Of a DNA stretch of 64,000 nt, positions 52,125 through 64,000 are shown one piece after another (the first letter of the stretch is position 1; each line of letters starts with the position of its first letter). The position numbers and the translations under genes were made by a program. The stretch spans positions 1,772,501 to 1,836,500 of the forward strand of contig JAGFBZ010000011.1 of NCBI GenBank assembly GCA_018398805.1. The letters are read 5' to 3'. Under the pieces are notes generated by a model. The model was given only the letters and a program-made list of their open reading frames with translations, searched no databases and was not told where the DNA came from. Source of the DNA: Hirundichthys speculiger. Lineage: Eukaryota; Chordata; Actinopteri; Beloniformes; Exocoetidae.

Positions 52125-53217
52125 TAGGGCTGGGCAACGATTAAAAATTTTAATCGCGATTGATCGCACGATTTCCCTGATTAATCATGATTAATCGCAT
52201 TGTATACACAAAATCAAATAATGAATTTAAAAGTAGTGTAGTGTTTGTGTTCAAACACTTTTAACATCAGTACTTGTCAGTAACACATATTTAATGTAAA
52301 TCTCATCTTAAAAAATGTAAAATAAAATAAAGCTTATTGCCACTGCCAGGGCATTAATGTCATCCTGTTTTTTATAAAAACAATTTAAAAAGTCCACAAA
52401 CAAAATCCAACAAAATGATTGTGGCTCAGCCCAATCAGAACATTAAAACATTAATTTCTGAGTTAACAGCAGAAACCTTTAACGGGGAGTTCAACTTGTC
52501 AGTTGTTACAAATAACCTTGTTTCTGTTGAATCCTCCATCTGGGAGAAATTTACAATGAAAATGTCCATGTAAATGTTCTGTAACTTTACCAGTCCATGT
52601 ATCATTCATTCTTTCCATTTTCAATTGTCAATTAAAAATCAAAAAAATTAAAAAGTGACATTTTATTACGTCTTTTAATCTAACACAAATAACCAAAAAA
52701 AAAAAAAAATGCTTGGTTTTTTTTTATATTTCAATTTTAGACTTGGATCAAAAATACGAAATTAAAAAACAGGCAACAGGACTGAATTGTATTTTATAAT
52801 CGAGGACTGGACTTTCTGCTGTCATTACACATCTGTGCCACTAGATGGAGCTGCACTGAAGTAACCAGTAAGAGAACAGCAGGACAGTGAACACATGGAG
52901 CAGATCTGATGTAACATGGAGGAATGACGTGAAAGTTTTGTTGCAGTCCAAATTTTTTTTTTCAGACAGGATTATTAATATTTCTACCTGAGTTGCTACC
53001 TGAACTGTAAAGTTCAAAGATTTTTACCGTTCTCCATGTCTGTTTTAGCTTTTCCATGTTTACCTGGCAATTGTTTTCCGGTTCCGCAGCAGCCAGAAAC
53101 AGACTTTTCAAAACAAAAGCATGTGAGCAACACGCGTTAACGCGCGATAAAATAAATGTCGGCGTTAATAAATTAATGCATTAACGCGATGATAATGCAT
53201 TAACTTGCACAGCCCTA
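52125..53217. mobile_element. non-autonomous hAT-like element with 8-bp TSD
   Basis: The copy begins TAGGGCTGGGCAACGATTAA and ends TTAACTTGCACAGCCCTA, giving an imperfect terminal inverted repeat (TAGGGCTGgGCAA / TAGGGCTGtGCAA). It is flanked on both sides by ATTATAAC (52117-52124 and 53218-53225), the 8-bp duplication expected of hAT elements. Subterminal parts are rich in AATCGCGATT and TTAACGCG motifs. There is no transposase frame. The exact TSD suggests a fairly recent insertion. Confidence 0.88.
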
Positions 53218-53988
53218 ATTATAACAGTTTGTACCCCACAGATCAACAGATCTCAGGAAAACCATGTTTTCTTACACTTTTTGAGGTGGAATAATTAGCA
53301 GAAATTTTGACCAGCAAACTTGCAATGTTTTTTTTAGGTGAAAGTTTTAAAGCACAGTCTAGGGTTTGAAGGGTTAAAGTAGCCGTGCAGGCACAAAAAG
53401 CTGAGAGAGAAAATTCACAAAAGCATCTGCCACACTTTGAAGTGATTTCCTTCTTCTTCCTCTCCTTCCCTGCCTGTCTGTGGTCTCAGGTCTTTCTCAC
53501 AATCCATTAATCTGTCAGCAGTTGAAAATATCAGCTTCATGTCTGAACAAACGCCGTCTGAACAAAATGTCTGAACCGAGCCACATTTATGTACCACCGT
53601 CCACTACAGTCTGAAGCACATTAAAGACCTGGAGGGAGCAACTGCTCGATAAAGGGCTCAACCCAACCCTCCCCACACACCTACAGAGAGTCTCACCATG
53701 GCAACCAGGCAGCATCCCCCATTGTTATCCCGGTAGTGTGCGACCTCAGGGGATGCACAGTGTACAGACGTGGAGGGGAGGTGGGGTGTTATAGGAGAAG
53801 TGAAGGGCAGAGCAAACACACAGTGGTGTGAGTGTGACTCACACCTGTGTCTCTAACCTGAACTGTAACCTCCATGTTAAAGCACGTCCTCACCTGAACA
53901 TCTGACGCTTCTCAATGACGGGACTTTCCTGCAGTCCTTGTGATGTGACAGAATTAGGTTCCAACAACACACCAGATTCCTGGACCAC

Positions 53989-54009
53989 ACACACACACAC
54001 ACACACTCC
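53989..54009. repeat. (CA)n microsatellite
   Basis: About ten CA units. Confidence 0.8.
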
Positions 54010-54993
54010 CACACACACGCTGAACAGCGTTTGTCCTGCTGTTTCAGCTGCACATATGTCACTGCTGAAGCGTCTGCAGGCTCCCTCAAAGACAAATGCA
54101 GGCTCCTGTTTCCCGACATGCAAAAAAATGACACTGACGGTGATAAAAATGATAAAATGCAATTTTCCTCACTGCTGCACGACTGGCCTCCAACTGGGTT
54201 TGAATGATATTAAAGAGAAGCTGTCTGGTGCACAGCTGACTGCAGATGGACTGCAGGAGATTCACAACCTACCAGATTTACAATTAGTTTTAAAGCCATG
54301 CTTTGCAGCAATACCACTTCTGACCACATGGAGGCAGGATAGCACTAAAGAGTTGATGTGTCAGCCACTGGCATAAGACAGCTCAGTGCACCTCTAGTGG
54401 GACAAAGTACCATTACTCTACTGTACTACTCATTGGAACAGTATTATCAGTGGCTCTCTTGTGAAAAAACAGCAGATCTATATGCCCCCATGTGGTCAGA
54501 AGTGGTTTTACTACATAGGGTGGCTTTAATTTACCAAAAGGCAAGTGTTCTCACAATCAGCTAAAGCAATCCATCCAGCCATCACATGCTGGACCTGCAG
54601 ATGTCTGCTGGAACCTGTCCCACTAATCTTTAGGGTGAACGGCAGGGGCACACAAGCAGGAATCAGCTAAAACATTTAAGTAAAACAGATCACAACAGGT
54701 CTTGTCACTTTCTTCGGGGCGCCTGTGTCTGAGAATACCTTACTCAGCGTGTCATTCAAGTTTTAAGGGTATTGTGACCTCACACACCCAGACTGGAGAA
54801 GAATCATCCAGCCTCCCCACCGTTATGTTATCTCTACTCACGACTTCATCTGATGCTGCATTCACTGTACCTCAGAAGGGCAAACTCAAACTTCTTTCAC
54901 TCTTACTCCTGGTTTAGTTATCTGTGCTAAGTTCCCATCAGCAGTTATAAAGTTCAATGTAGGGACAAAAAGGGCTCCATATACATACATTCA

Positions 54994-56578
54994 TAGAGTG
55001 GAGGAAATAAGTATTTGATCCCCGCTGATTTTGGCAGTTGTCATACTAAGAAATAAATGAACAGTCTCAGACTTCTATGGCAGCTTTATTCTAACAGTTA
55101 TAGAAAGAATATTGAAAAAAAATTACATGAAATGAAAAATAAAACTTAATTTGCAAGTCATTGAGGGAAATAAGTATTTGATCCCCTAGCAAAACATGAT
55201 CTAATACTTGGTGGCAAAACCCTTGTTGGCAGCACAGCTGTCAGACGTTTCTTGTAGTTGCTTACTAGGTTTGCAAACACATCAGGAGTAATTTTCGTCC
55301 ACTCCTCTCTGCAGATCATCTCCAAATCCTGAAGGTTTTGAGGCTTGCACTTGGAAACTCGCAGCTTCAGCTCTCTCCATAGATTTTCAATAGGATTAAG
55401 GTCAGGAGACTGGCTAGGCTATTCCATGACCTTGATGTGCTTCTTATGGAGCCAATCCTTTGTTTCCTTGGCTGTATGTTTTGGGTCGTTGCCATGCTGG
55501 AAGACCCATCCATGACCCATTTTCAATGTCCTTGCAGAAGCAAGGAGGTTGTCACCCAAGATTTTGCGGTACATGGCCCCGTTCATCTTCCCATTGATGT
55601 GGTGAAGTCGACCTGTCCCCTTAGAAGAGAAACACCCCCAAAGCATAAGGCTTCCACCGCCATGCTTGACAGTAGGGATGGTGTTCTTGGGGTCAAATTC
55701 AGCATTTCTCTTCCTCCAAACACGTCGAGTTGAGTTAAGGCCAAAGAGCTCAATTTTAGTCTCACCTGACCACAGCACCTTCTCCCAGTCTCTTTCTGAG
55801 TCATTAATATGTTCGTTGGCAAACCTGAGTCGGGCCTGGACGTGAGCCTTCTTGAGCAGAGGGACCTTGTGAGCACTGCAGGATTTTAAACCATTGCGTC
55901 TCAGTGTATTACCAATAGTTTTCTTGGTGACTGTGGTCCCAGCTGCCTTGAGATCATTAACCAGCTCCTCCTGTGTAGTTCTCGGCTGATCTCTAACCTT
56001 TCTCATGATCATTGAGACCCCATGAGGTGATATCTTCCATGGAGCCCCCAGCCTAGGTTGATTAACAGTCATGTTGTACTTCTGCCACTTCCAAATAATT
56101 GCACCATCAGTTGTCACCTTCTCATTCAGCTTCTTACTTATGGTTTTGTAGCCCATTCCAGCCTTGTGGAGTTCAACAACTTTGTCCCTGACATCTTTTG
56201 ACAGCTCTTTAGTCTTGCCCATGGTGGAGATGGTGGAGTATTACTGAGTCTGTGGGCAGATGGCTTTTTATACAGGTGACTATTTGGAACAGGTGTCTCT
56301 CATGCAGGTAATTACTTCAGTGAGATTAAGAGGATGCCAGTAGTCTGTGGGAGCCAATACTGGTTAAGGTTGGTCGGGGATCAAATACTTATTTCCCTCA
56401 GTGACTTGCAAATTAATTTTTATTTTTCATTTCGGGTAATTTTCTCATTTTCTTTTCAATATTCTTTCTATAACTGTTAAAATAAAGCTGCCATAAAAAT
56501 CTGAGACTGTTCATTTATTTCTTAGTATGACAACTGCCAAAATCAGCGGGGGATCAAATACTTATTTCCTCCACTGTA
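54994..56578 (-). mobile_element. full-length but inactive Tc1-like transposon
   Basis: A 1585-bp copy bounded by TA with long inverted repeats. The outer and inner direct repeats share GAAATAAGTATTTGATCCCC (55003-55023 and 55165-55186 on the left; 56376-56397 and 56549-56572 on the right, inverted), the IR/DR pattern of fish Tc1 elements. The right terminus is CCTCCACTGTA; the left is TAGAGTGGAGG, one base off the mirror image. One transposase pseudogene lies inside. Confidence 0.95.
55200..56222 (-). pseudogene. Tc1-like transposase, inactivated
   Basis: A start at 56222 opens [20 protein letters not shown] (paired-type helix-turn-helix), followed by a second DNA-binding half and a DDE core. 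The frame stops at TAG (55419-55421) after HIKVME, where Tc1 proteins read [14 protein letters not shown]. The rest, including the PIENLW block with the third catalytic acid, continues in frame after the stop. The first catalytic position reads [12 protein letters not shown] (family SDE) and the second [10 protein letters not shown] (family DNDPKHT), so both Asp are Gly. A further 1-nt change near 55235 alters the C-terminus. Family comparisons are from memory. Confidence 0.92.
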
Positions 56579-59500
56579 TATACTCTTCGTCAGATCTTTA
56601 TCCCAACTATAAAATCTGACCTCTTATTTTTTTTCTTTGATTTCTTTCCAGTCAAAAAATAAGTATATAATCCTATTTGTCTCTGAATGCATCATCAGTC
56701 ACGCAACACCCCATCCCATCACTACACAGAGATGCATCGATGAAACCAAGCGCGTGTAAACAACAGCTCTAAGCAAATAACACACGAACCCAGAGTTTAT
56801 GGAGACATGATGCGACTGAGGAATTACATCTTGCTGTTGACTCGTCTGTCAGTTGCAGGCTGGCTGTTGAATCATTTCAGAATATGTGGTGTGATGGCAA
56901 CCAGAGAAAAAAAGCACATGCAGGTAAAGTGACCTTTGGGTACCTGAGCAGTCCCCGTATTTCACGGAGAGATATTCAGGTACTTTGTGGGAACAAGTCC
57001 AAGGACAGACACAATCTAATCCTGGATAAGTGACGGAAAATAGATGAAATGATGGATGGAAGTATCGATGGATGGACTGAGTAAATACATTATCTTCAGG
57101 AAAGACAAAATTCTCGGCTGTTGTTCAGCAACGACTGTCTTTACAGAATGAAGCCACTAACCCTGCATGTCAGCTCCCTCTGTGACATTCAGTGCATGAC
57201 ACACGGGCGATGTTGGTCTGTGAAAAAGTGACCTTCTTGGTGAAGCGTTTGATCTGTGAAGAGTAAATGTCTGACTGGACAAAGGATGGCAACCCTGCTG
57301 AACTGTGATATTTCATTCAGCAGTAGCAGCCATCCTCGGAGTGCTATCAAAGTTAACGTAGTCTTTTCCTCGTCTAAATAGGGATGATGTTTGAGGTAGT
57401 TTTGTATATCCACGTGTCAGAATAACATCTGCATTCAGCTGTTTGAGTGCCATAAACTGCAAAAAAACATTTTCAGGTTGTTATCATGACAGAGCTCCAG
57501 GATGACTGATTTTGATGGCATCAGAGACTATAAAAGGCTCAATAAAATCACTTTCATATTCTCACTTTCAGTTGCCATGCAACCTTACAAAAACTGTCCT
57601 AATTTGTCAACGTTTAGAGGTAAAGAAGGCAATAAAGCAGGCAAAGTGAGTTCAGAAGTTCAAATCCCCGAAAGGCTCCCGGCCGGAGCATCCAAACAGA
57701 AAGGGCCGTCTCCTTTCAGGGTTCTTGGACAAATATGACCAGACGGGAGATGTTATGAAAGCTGCCAGGAGGCTCTCAGCCGCTCCAAGTTGCTGTCAGC
57801 TTTCCTCCAGACTCAGTCGAGATGAAACGGTGAAGAGAAGCCGAGTGCCGAGCCTCGTTTGGAGAAGTCGAGTCAGCACTTAGCAGAGAGAGCGGAGAGT
57901 CAGAGAGGCAAGACAGCTGGTATGTGACACATCACGAGGTTGCAGCAGCTCATGTCATTTTCCAGGAAATAATCTGCAATTTTCCATAACCAAAGATTTT
58001 AGAGCTGCCTATTTTTGGTTTAATTTTTGGCATATTTTGTTGCATTAAAATGACCACAGTGAGCTCTGAGTTCGTCTCACGGTCGCCTCAGGACACGTCT
58101 TTTTTTCTTCTTATATGTTCGATTTCTAAAGTTAAACGCATTTTGTTCTTCAACAAGAATCCAATAACTCTCCGCAGGCTTTTAGAAATGAAATCCCCCT
58201 GCTTCTATAACAGCCGGGGGTGGTGGTGGTGGGGGGGGGAATATGTGCGGTCAGAAAGAAAAGAGAGACTGTAAATACTGACAAAGAGCAGTGAAGACAG
58301 AAGCAAGGAAACAGGGAATGTGGGGGATGATTAGGAACTCTGGAAGTGGCCGTTACTCTCCTGGTTGGATAATTTACTGAGCCAGAAACCTACACAGCGA
58401 CTTCATGTGCAGGAAGTGAGCACGACGAATTACGGCTGATGTTTCAGATGTAATGACTGGTGTTGCTGGCGGTCTGGGAACGCAGAAATCTGCGTGCTGA
58501 CCTGATGAGTAAGACGTGCCAGCACCACCACAAGGCTCTCATGCTCTTTCCAGTCCGCACAACATAAATGGAGAAACAACGCCTGCTGCATCGCAGATTC
58601 ATAATGGAGTTCTGAAAGTGTGCGGCTCCATAAATTGCCTGAAATCCAGTAGAGTGGGTGGAGCAGCTCACAAATGCCCTCTCTTGGAGTTAAATGCAGC
58701 TTCTCTTCCATTTCAGAGGAGCGCTGCCCACACACCGACACCACAACACACAAGAAGCTCTTAAGATTGGCTTCTTCTGTCTGCAAAAGGTCACACAGCG
58801 AGAAAAAGGGGGCATGAACTAGATATCGGACCAACGGCAGCAGCCAATCAGGACAAGACGAAAAGCAAGTTGTTTTTTTTAGCCACAAAACGAGACCTGG
58901 TGCATCTTTGAAAATGCATTGTTTTACACGCTTTGCAGAGTGTAAAACCTTTATGACTCTTTACGGTCTGCGGTGGATCTGCTGGGTTTGATCTTTTTGT
59001 AGTGAACCAGCCGCATGACTCAGCAGCGTTTCTGGATGATACGGGTTGCTGTGTCACGCAAATGAGCTTCAGTACTATGAGAAACCTCCTGTGCATTAAG
59101 GGCTAAACCTCTTTGAGAGCACACTTCAGTCTTTTTATGTGAGGCTGTGTGATCTTCTTCTCAGTAGTGTCTTATCAGAATATCGTTTTAAAGACATTTA
59201 GAAGCCTACACCGCTTCAGTGTACACTGAAGCTAACGTTTTGATGTCACAGTCAGCACTTACAAATAAGAACCTGTACTTGACGCTTTTACAAAACCAGG
59301 AACAAAACTCCAGTGGTTTCTGGCATCTTAACGCAGATGAATTCATATTTGTTGCATTCATTTCTGGAGGGACTGTTCGGACATAAGAAATATGGAATAT
59401 ATGAATATGAAAGTAAATATTCCTACATCAACTTATGTAAACACCTTGGTTGGAAAATGGTCTTCATTAAGTATAAGGTGAATAATTTGATTATTCCAGC

Positions 59501-60668
59501 CTCATATAAATGTCGTAACTGAGCTTTTAATGCCAAGAAATATGCTACTGATTCACCACAGTTTTGTTCTGAAACACATCTTTATATGTTCCACTGGACC
59601 CGCACCACACAATTGCTTTTATCTCTTTCAGACAAAAAGAGAGAGCTGCAAACATCGTGCTGAAGCGGTCCGTTACGAGTGCGTCTAAAACGTCAGAGGG
59701 AACCTGCCACACAGCCCCCCTGCTACGACAAACGGTAATCCTTTAAAGCACGTTGACTCTCACACAAAGCAGAGCGTTTAGTATGTTGGGACCATATGGC
59801 GCAGTTACGTAAATAATGACATAATCACTGCGCGATGCATCGCAGAGGCTCGAGGTTCTGAAGTAGCACGAATGGGCCGAACGCAGCGACCGCGCTATGA
59901 GGACATTTCTGTCTCCCACCGAGCTGCAGACTGACACATGGACAGTATCTGCGCCTGAATGTAGCATAATGGGACATTTTTCTTACTGTTCTTCGACTCC
60001 TGTTTCTGAACATTTATTTCTGTACTTCAAATTTTACACACAACTGACTGGGAAAAGCTAAGATCTTTTCTGAGTCTGGGTGTTGAACTGGCTTCCTGAA
60101 GGACGCCTGTAACCCTGTTAATTGCTCCAGCTGACAGCTCTGCTGATGAGTCTGTGTTTCCTGTCAAACAGCCGGGAACAACAGCAGACTAATGTGCACA
60201 CTTCAAACCGAACAGGTATTTATTTTAGAAATGAAAACTGACTTGCGTTGAAAAAAATTAACTGCCTAGAAAAAAAAATTAATATTGATTAAAATATCTT
60301 TCTCTGAGCCAAGCCAGGATGTTATATGTAGTAATAATCCTAACAGGTGAATGAACATCCTCTGTTGGAGGTGGGGGGGGGGGGAGTCGAGGACTGAAGC
60401 GGCTCCCCTCTGACTGAGGAATGACCATGCTGTCTACTGAGTTACTGCTGCCTGATTCCCAGAAATTCAGCCACAACATCCTGATACTGGAACCTAAACT
60501 AACCTTTAAGAGTGATCAGAAGAAAGAGCGTGTGATCCAGAAGGGAGGACAAAGGAATGGCTTGAACCCATGTCTGTGTCACTTTGGGCCTGCGTTAAAT
60601 TATAATGAGAAAAAGATGGATTCCCCATTAATCAGCTCCCCTGAGTATAAGGTGACTGTAGTCTGATT

Positions 60669-60695
60669 GGGGGGGGGGGGGGGGGGGGGGGGGGG
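60669..60695. repeat. 27-nt G tract
   Basis: An uninterrupted G run, the second longest homopolymer G run in the window. Confidence 0.95.
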
Positions 60696-62649
60696 TTCAC
60701 CATGTTTCACAGGTTGAGCTCAGACCGAGAAACAGACACAAAGAAGCTCAAAAGCTCAAAATCCACTTTGCAGCTAAAACAACAGGAAATAAAGCTGTTT
60801 TTATCTGTTCTTTCAGTTTGAGAAAGACCTTTTTTTTTAATCACGTTCCTTGGTTATGGCTCATTTTCTACATCCTGGAGATGTAGAACAATTAAGTAAA
60901 GTAGCTTATGAACTGTGTTTCAGGAGAAAGACACCTCAGGGATTGCAGCAGAATCCTGCAAAGTTAAATTTCAAACTGTGCAGGATTATTATCAAATAAA
61001 TATGAACACGATTATGAATCCAACCAGTTACTTCCTGCACAGAATGTTGTTTTCAGCCCAGGTTTTATACAAATCTTCCACTAAAATACATTAAAAAAAA
61101 AAATGACTTTCTTTCCCCTCCACACGCACAAACAGAAGCTGACTCTGACCGCACACGCCTCTAACCAGCTGCAAGATTCAGAGCAAAGATTGAGGCAAAA
61201 CTACACCCCGCTGTGAAAACAGATGCGGCCCAAATGCCCAAACAGGCGTCGCAAAGAAAAACTGCGTTTTTACCCACAAAGAATTTCATCTTTCCAGTCA
61301 GAATAAGGTATTTCTAGATTTGAAAACAGATCCTCTGCATGAGCCTGAAATACTTAGAGACTTTTCCAAACAAGGTCGACGCAGGAAACATGAGCATGAA
61401 TGAATATTTCTTCTGCCTGTTCCTGTTTTGAACCCTGATCTTGAGCCAGCTCCCTGATGTCTCCCACCACACGCCAGTCCAAATCCTGCAGGCTCGTGAC
61501 TGATCACGGACTCATCGGATGGAAAAATGATCTCGCCAAACCAGCAGCTGCTGAGGCGGTGAAATCAGAGGGGGCATTTTTCCATCAGTTCTCCAGGATC
61601 TGGTGAGCAAGCCTTGAGGCTCGCGGCTCCGCCGAGCGTCTGGCTCCATGTTTGGACTGTCGACGGCTGGCTTGCATTTAGTGTCAACGAGTTCTGAGGC
61701 AGCGCATCTGTGGGTGTGCAGGCCTGTCTTTACAACTACCAATTATTATTTCTGATAATTAATCTGGACTTGGAAACAGCCACACAAACTAGGCAAAACA
61801 AAAGCTCGACCTTGTTGTGAAAGAAGTTTCTTACAAAGGAAGTCACTGGGACGCTGGTTTAATCAGTAAGGAATAAATGTTTGCAGGCCTAAACTAAATT
61901 AAAGGAAATTAAAGGAGCAGAAATAAGACAGCGAGTCAAAGGTTTCCAAACAGTTGGTTTCATTTGACCGAAGAATGTTTTAGGTGTAAAGATCCCGTTT
62001 CACTAAAATTAGAGAAATTGGTGGGTTGAAGAGGAACATGGACGACACAGCAGGAAGCAGGATTTCCTGAACCTGAAGCTTCCTTAACTCACTTCTGCCT
62101 GGCAGCACAACAATAAGACTCAAACAGTAATCCAGCCTTGACTGGCTGCCTTGACTGGCTGCTGAAGGACTGCCAGTTGGAAGTCCAGCACCGCTGTTCA
62201 CTAGTGTCAACGGTTTTCAGACCAAATGTGACATACGTGCGTGTTGAGACGTGAGTGTGTGTTACAGGGAGTCATCAGTTTCAGCAAACATGAGCACCTT
62301 TTCTAAATTCTGTTGAAAGTAAGAAAAAAGTGAGGAGTTTTGATTTCATGTGAAGGAAAACCCAAAGCACTAAAACTGACAAAGGTCCTCTGCGCTGCTT
62401 TAAGGCTTTTCATAAAACCAATGTTTTAAAAACTCCTTTTCCAACTCATCTGCTCTAGTCATTGTAGCTGTTGTCTTGAGGTTTTTCATTGCTGGAACTT
62501 CCTGGTACGTGGTAACCTTTTCAGGACTTACTAAACTGAGATTTCAAGTGTTGCCGAGGCAGGACGGTGACGGCGGAGAGAAATATCGCTGGAACGGCCA
62601 CATGAGGTGCATCTTGGTTTGAGTTAGATCAGATCAGCTGGAGACACGC

Positions 62650-63469
62650 CAAGGTTATTATCGTTAACGAAAATGAATGAAATAACGAAAACTAGAAGTT
62701 GAAAATTTTTTTCGTTAACAAATAAAATAAAATTTTTTAAAAAACGATAACTAACTGAAACTGTATTATGTGTTTATAAAACAAACTAAAATTAACTACA
62801 ATAATATCAAGAACGTCCTTCGTTTTCGTATTTGTAATTTTTTTTTCTCATAAACGTTTGAAATATATTAACTTCACTCCGCCGTTCAACAACAACCGCA
62901 AAAAAAAAAAAAAAGTGATCAGCAGTGACAAAAGTTGGGAGAAAGCGGCACAGTCCTATTTGGGATTTCTTAGACTATGTGTTCATGATAAAAAATAAGT
63001 GCCTTGCTGTAGAAGCAGGAGATACAATGTGTGGAATACTAAAAAAAACCCACAAATCTGAAAGTTCATTTGAAAAGCTCGCACAAGAAGGCTAACCAAG
63101 ACTACCTGGATTAGCTAGCCCTCGCTGCCCTCCTCCCTGGAAAGAGAAGCTCCAGCTGCAGGCCAGTCAGCGTTGGGAAGGAACGGGAGAAAACTGCAAC
63201 TATAATGGACTGTTTCCATCGGCGACCAAGATAGCTGCTGGTCAGTAAATACACAGGAACACCACAAGCGGGAAGACGCATTGATACATATGTTTATTGA
63301 GACTGGAATGTAAAAACTAAACTAAAACTAAGTATTTCAAAACAAAAACGAATAAACACTAGCAAAACTGCTCTAAAAATGAATTAAAACTAACTGAATT
63401 TGGAAAAACTAAACTAAAAACTAAATAAAAACTAAAACTAATGGAAAATCCAAAATTATTTTAACCCTG
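62650..63469. mobile_element. non-autonomous hAT-like element
   Basis: The left end is CAAGGTTATTATCGTTAACG and the right end ATTATTTTAACCCTG, giving termini CAAGGTTA / CAGGGTTA. Flanks are AGACACGC (62642-62649) and ATACACGC (63470-63477), an 8-bp duplication with one mismatch. Internal sequence is dominated by AACGAAAACTA and AAACTAAAACTAA motifs near the two ends. No coding capacity. Confidence 0.8.
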
Positions 63470-63639
63470 ATACACGCAGTGTTTGGGCAACAAAAGGAGT
63501 GTTGGCATTCCACCAACATAGATCTATCTCCATTCTCCAATCTGCACTTGAGGCTGAGGTTTCAGTACAACTTTGTTATTGTACCTATGTGGCTTTTAAT
63601 TCCATTTAAATTGAATTTTGAGACAAATTCCAGCTTTTA

Positions 63640-63745
63640 CCGCCAACCTGAACCAGGTTCTGCTGGTTCTGGAATCCAGAGCCAGTTCAGAACTGGTTCC
63701 ACTTCAGGAACTTTTTAGAGGAACGTTTGCGTTTCCATTACAGCT
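63640..63745. repeat. GAACCAG/CTGGTTC-rich interspersed repeat
   Basis: Inverted short words (CTGAACCAGGTTCTGCTGGTTC, CAGAACTGGTTCC, AGGAACTTTTTAGAGGAACG) resemble a common fish MITE built from 'ggaaccagttc' units. The ends are not defined. Confidence 0.45.
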
Positions 63746-64000
63746 CTGTGCCAGGGCATCAATGTAAAGTTTACAGTGTAAACTGTTTGAATGTGCTTCT
63801 AATCTAATCTGAACTTTCCATAGGGAACCTGGGGGACGTTTTATCTCCACAGATCACAGTTTGTCTCATTTTTCCTGCCAAACTGATGTCTTAATATTGA
63901 CAGTTTCATTTATAAATGTTGCAGCAAATGGAAGTTGATATTTGTGACCAGAGACGCCGCAACGGGGTAGGCATGCTAGAATTGCCTAGGCCCCCGAGCT

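Larger units (their letters stand above)
46850..64000 (-). other. dbn1 intron 1 and/or upstream region
   Basis: I searched the minus strand here for the missing dbn1 exon 1 (a start followed by an RLELLAAYEEV-like block ending in a TG|GT donor) and did not find it, so it probably lies beyond 64000. The stretch contains Tc1 and hAT-like elements (listed), G tracts and microsatellites. Somewhat CpG-richer DNA lies at 47170-47560 and 57780-57910, but no exon or promoter could be supported. Confidence 0.45.

Noticed and set aside
57780..57911. CpG-richer stretch ending CTG|GTATGT, resembling a 5' untranslated exon on the plus strand
   Set aside because: No start codon with a coding frame, no recognised gene on the plus strand, and donor-like words are common.

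Overview
The window reads as teleost fish nuclear DNA. Coding exons are small and separated by long AT-rich introns with GT...AG borders. The interspersed repeats are of fish type: Tc1/mariner with IR/DR ends, hAT-like elements with 8-bp target duplications, a non-LTR element with a restriction-like endonuclease, and many microsatellites. There is no operon-like layout. A percomorph is my guess; the species cannot be fixed from the sequence.

The one clearly recognised host gene is drebrin (dbn1), on the minus strand. It fills about half of the window. I placed fourteen coding exons between 46849 and the stop codon at 17014-17016. All exon phases are consistent, and together they give 580 residues from within the ADF-H domain to the conserved C-terminus. 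Exon 1, with the start codon and about 29 residues, was not found up to 64000. The stretch 46850-64000 is therefore most simply intron 1 or upstream sequence. Domain order is ADF-H (exons 2-5), linker and charged coiled coil (exons 6-10), low-complexity Ser/Pro and acidic cassettes (exons 11-12), a long acidic exon with repeated VDLW/VDLM-type motifs (exon 13), and the conserved tail (exons 14-15). The product should be an F-actin side-binding protein of neurites and dendritic spines.

Layout by region. 1-8164 is intergenic; it holds transposon remnants and one candidate plus-strand terminal exon (4929-5090) with a nearby AATAAA. 8165-11520 is a broken minus-strand non-LTR retrotransposon with RT and restriction-like endonuclease. 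11521-17013 is intergenic and probably includes the dbn1 3' UTR. 17014-46849 is dbn1, with a Tigger/mariner-like TIR element in the last intron, Tc1 fragments in several introns, an AT microsatellite and a 58-nt G tract beside a splice donor. 46850-64000 contains Tc1 remnants, a nearly complete but dead Tc1 element (54994-56578), and two hAT-like non-autonomous elements with recognisable target duplications (52125-53217 and 62650-63469).

I saw no CRISPR, bacterial, viral or RNA-gene features. The most unusual items are the acidic dbn1 cassette exon 12 beside the long G/C tract, two perfect 12-bp hairpins in dbn1 introns, the unassigned plus-strand exon, and the Tc1 copy that appears to have lost all three catalytic acids.
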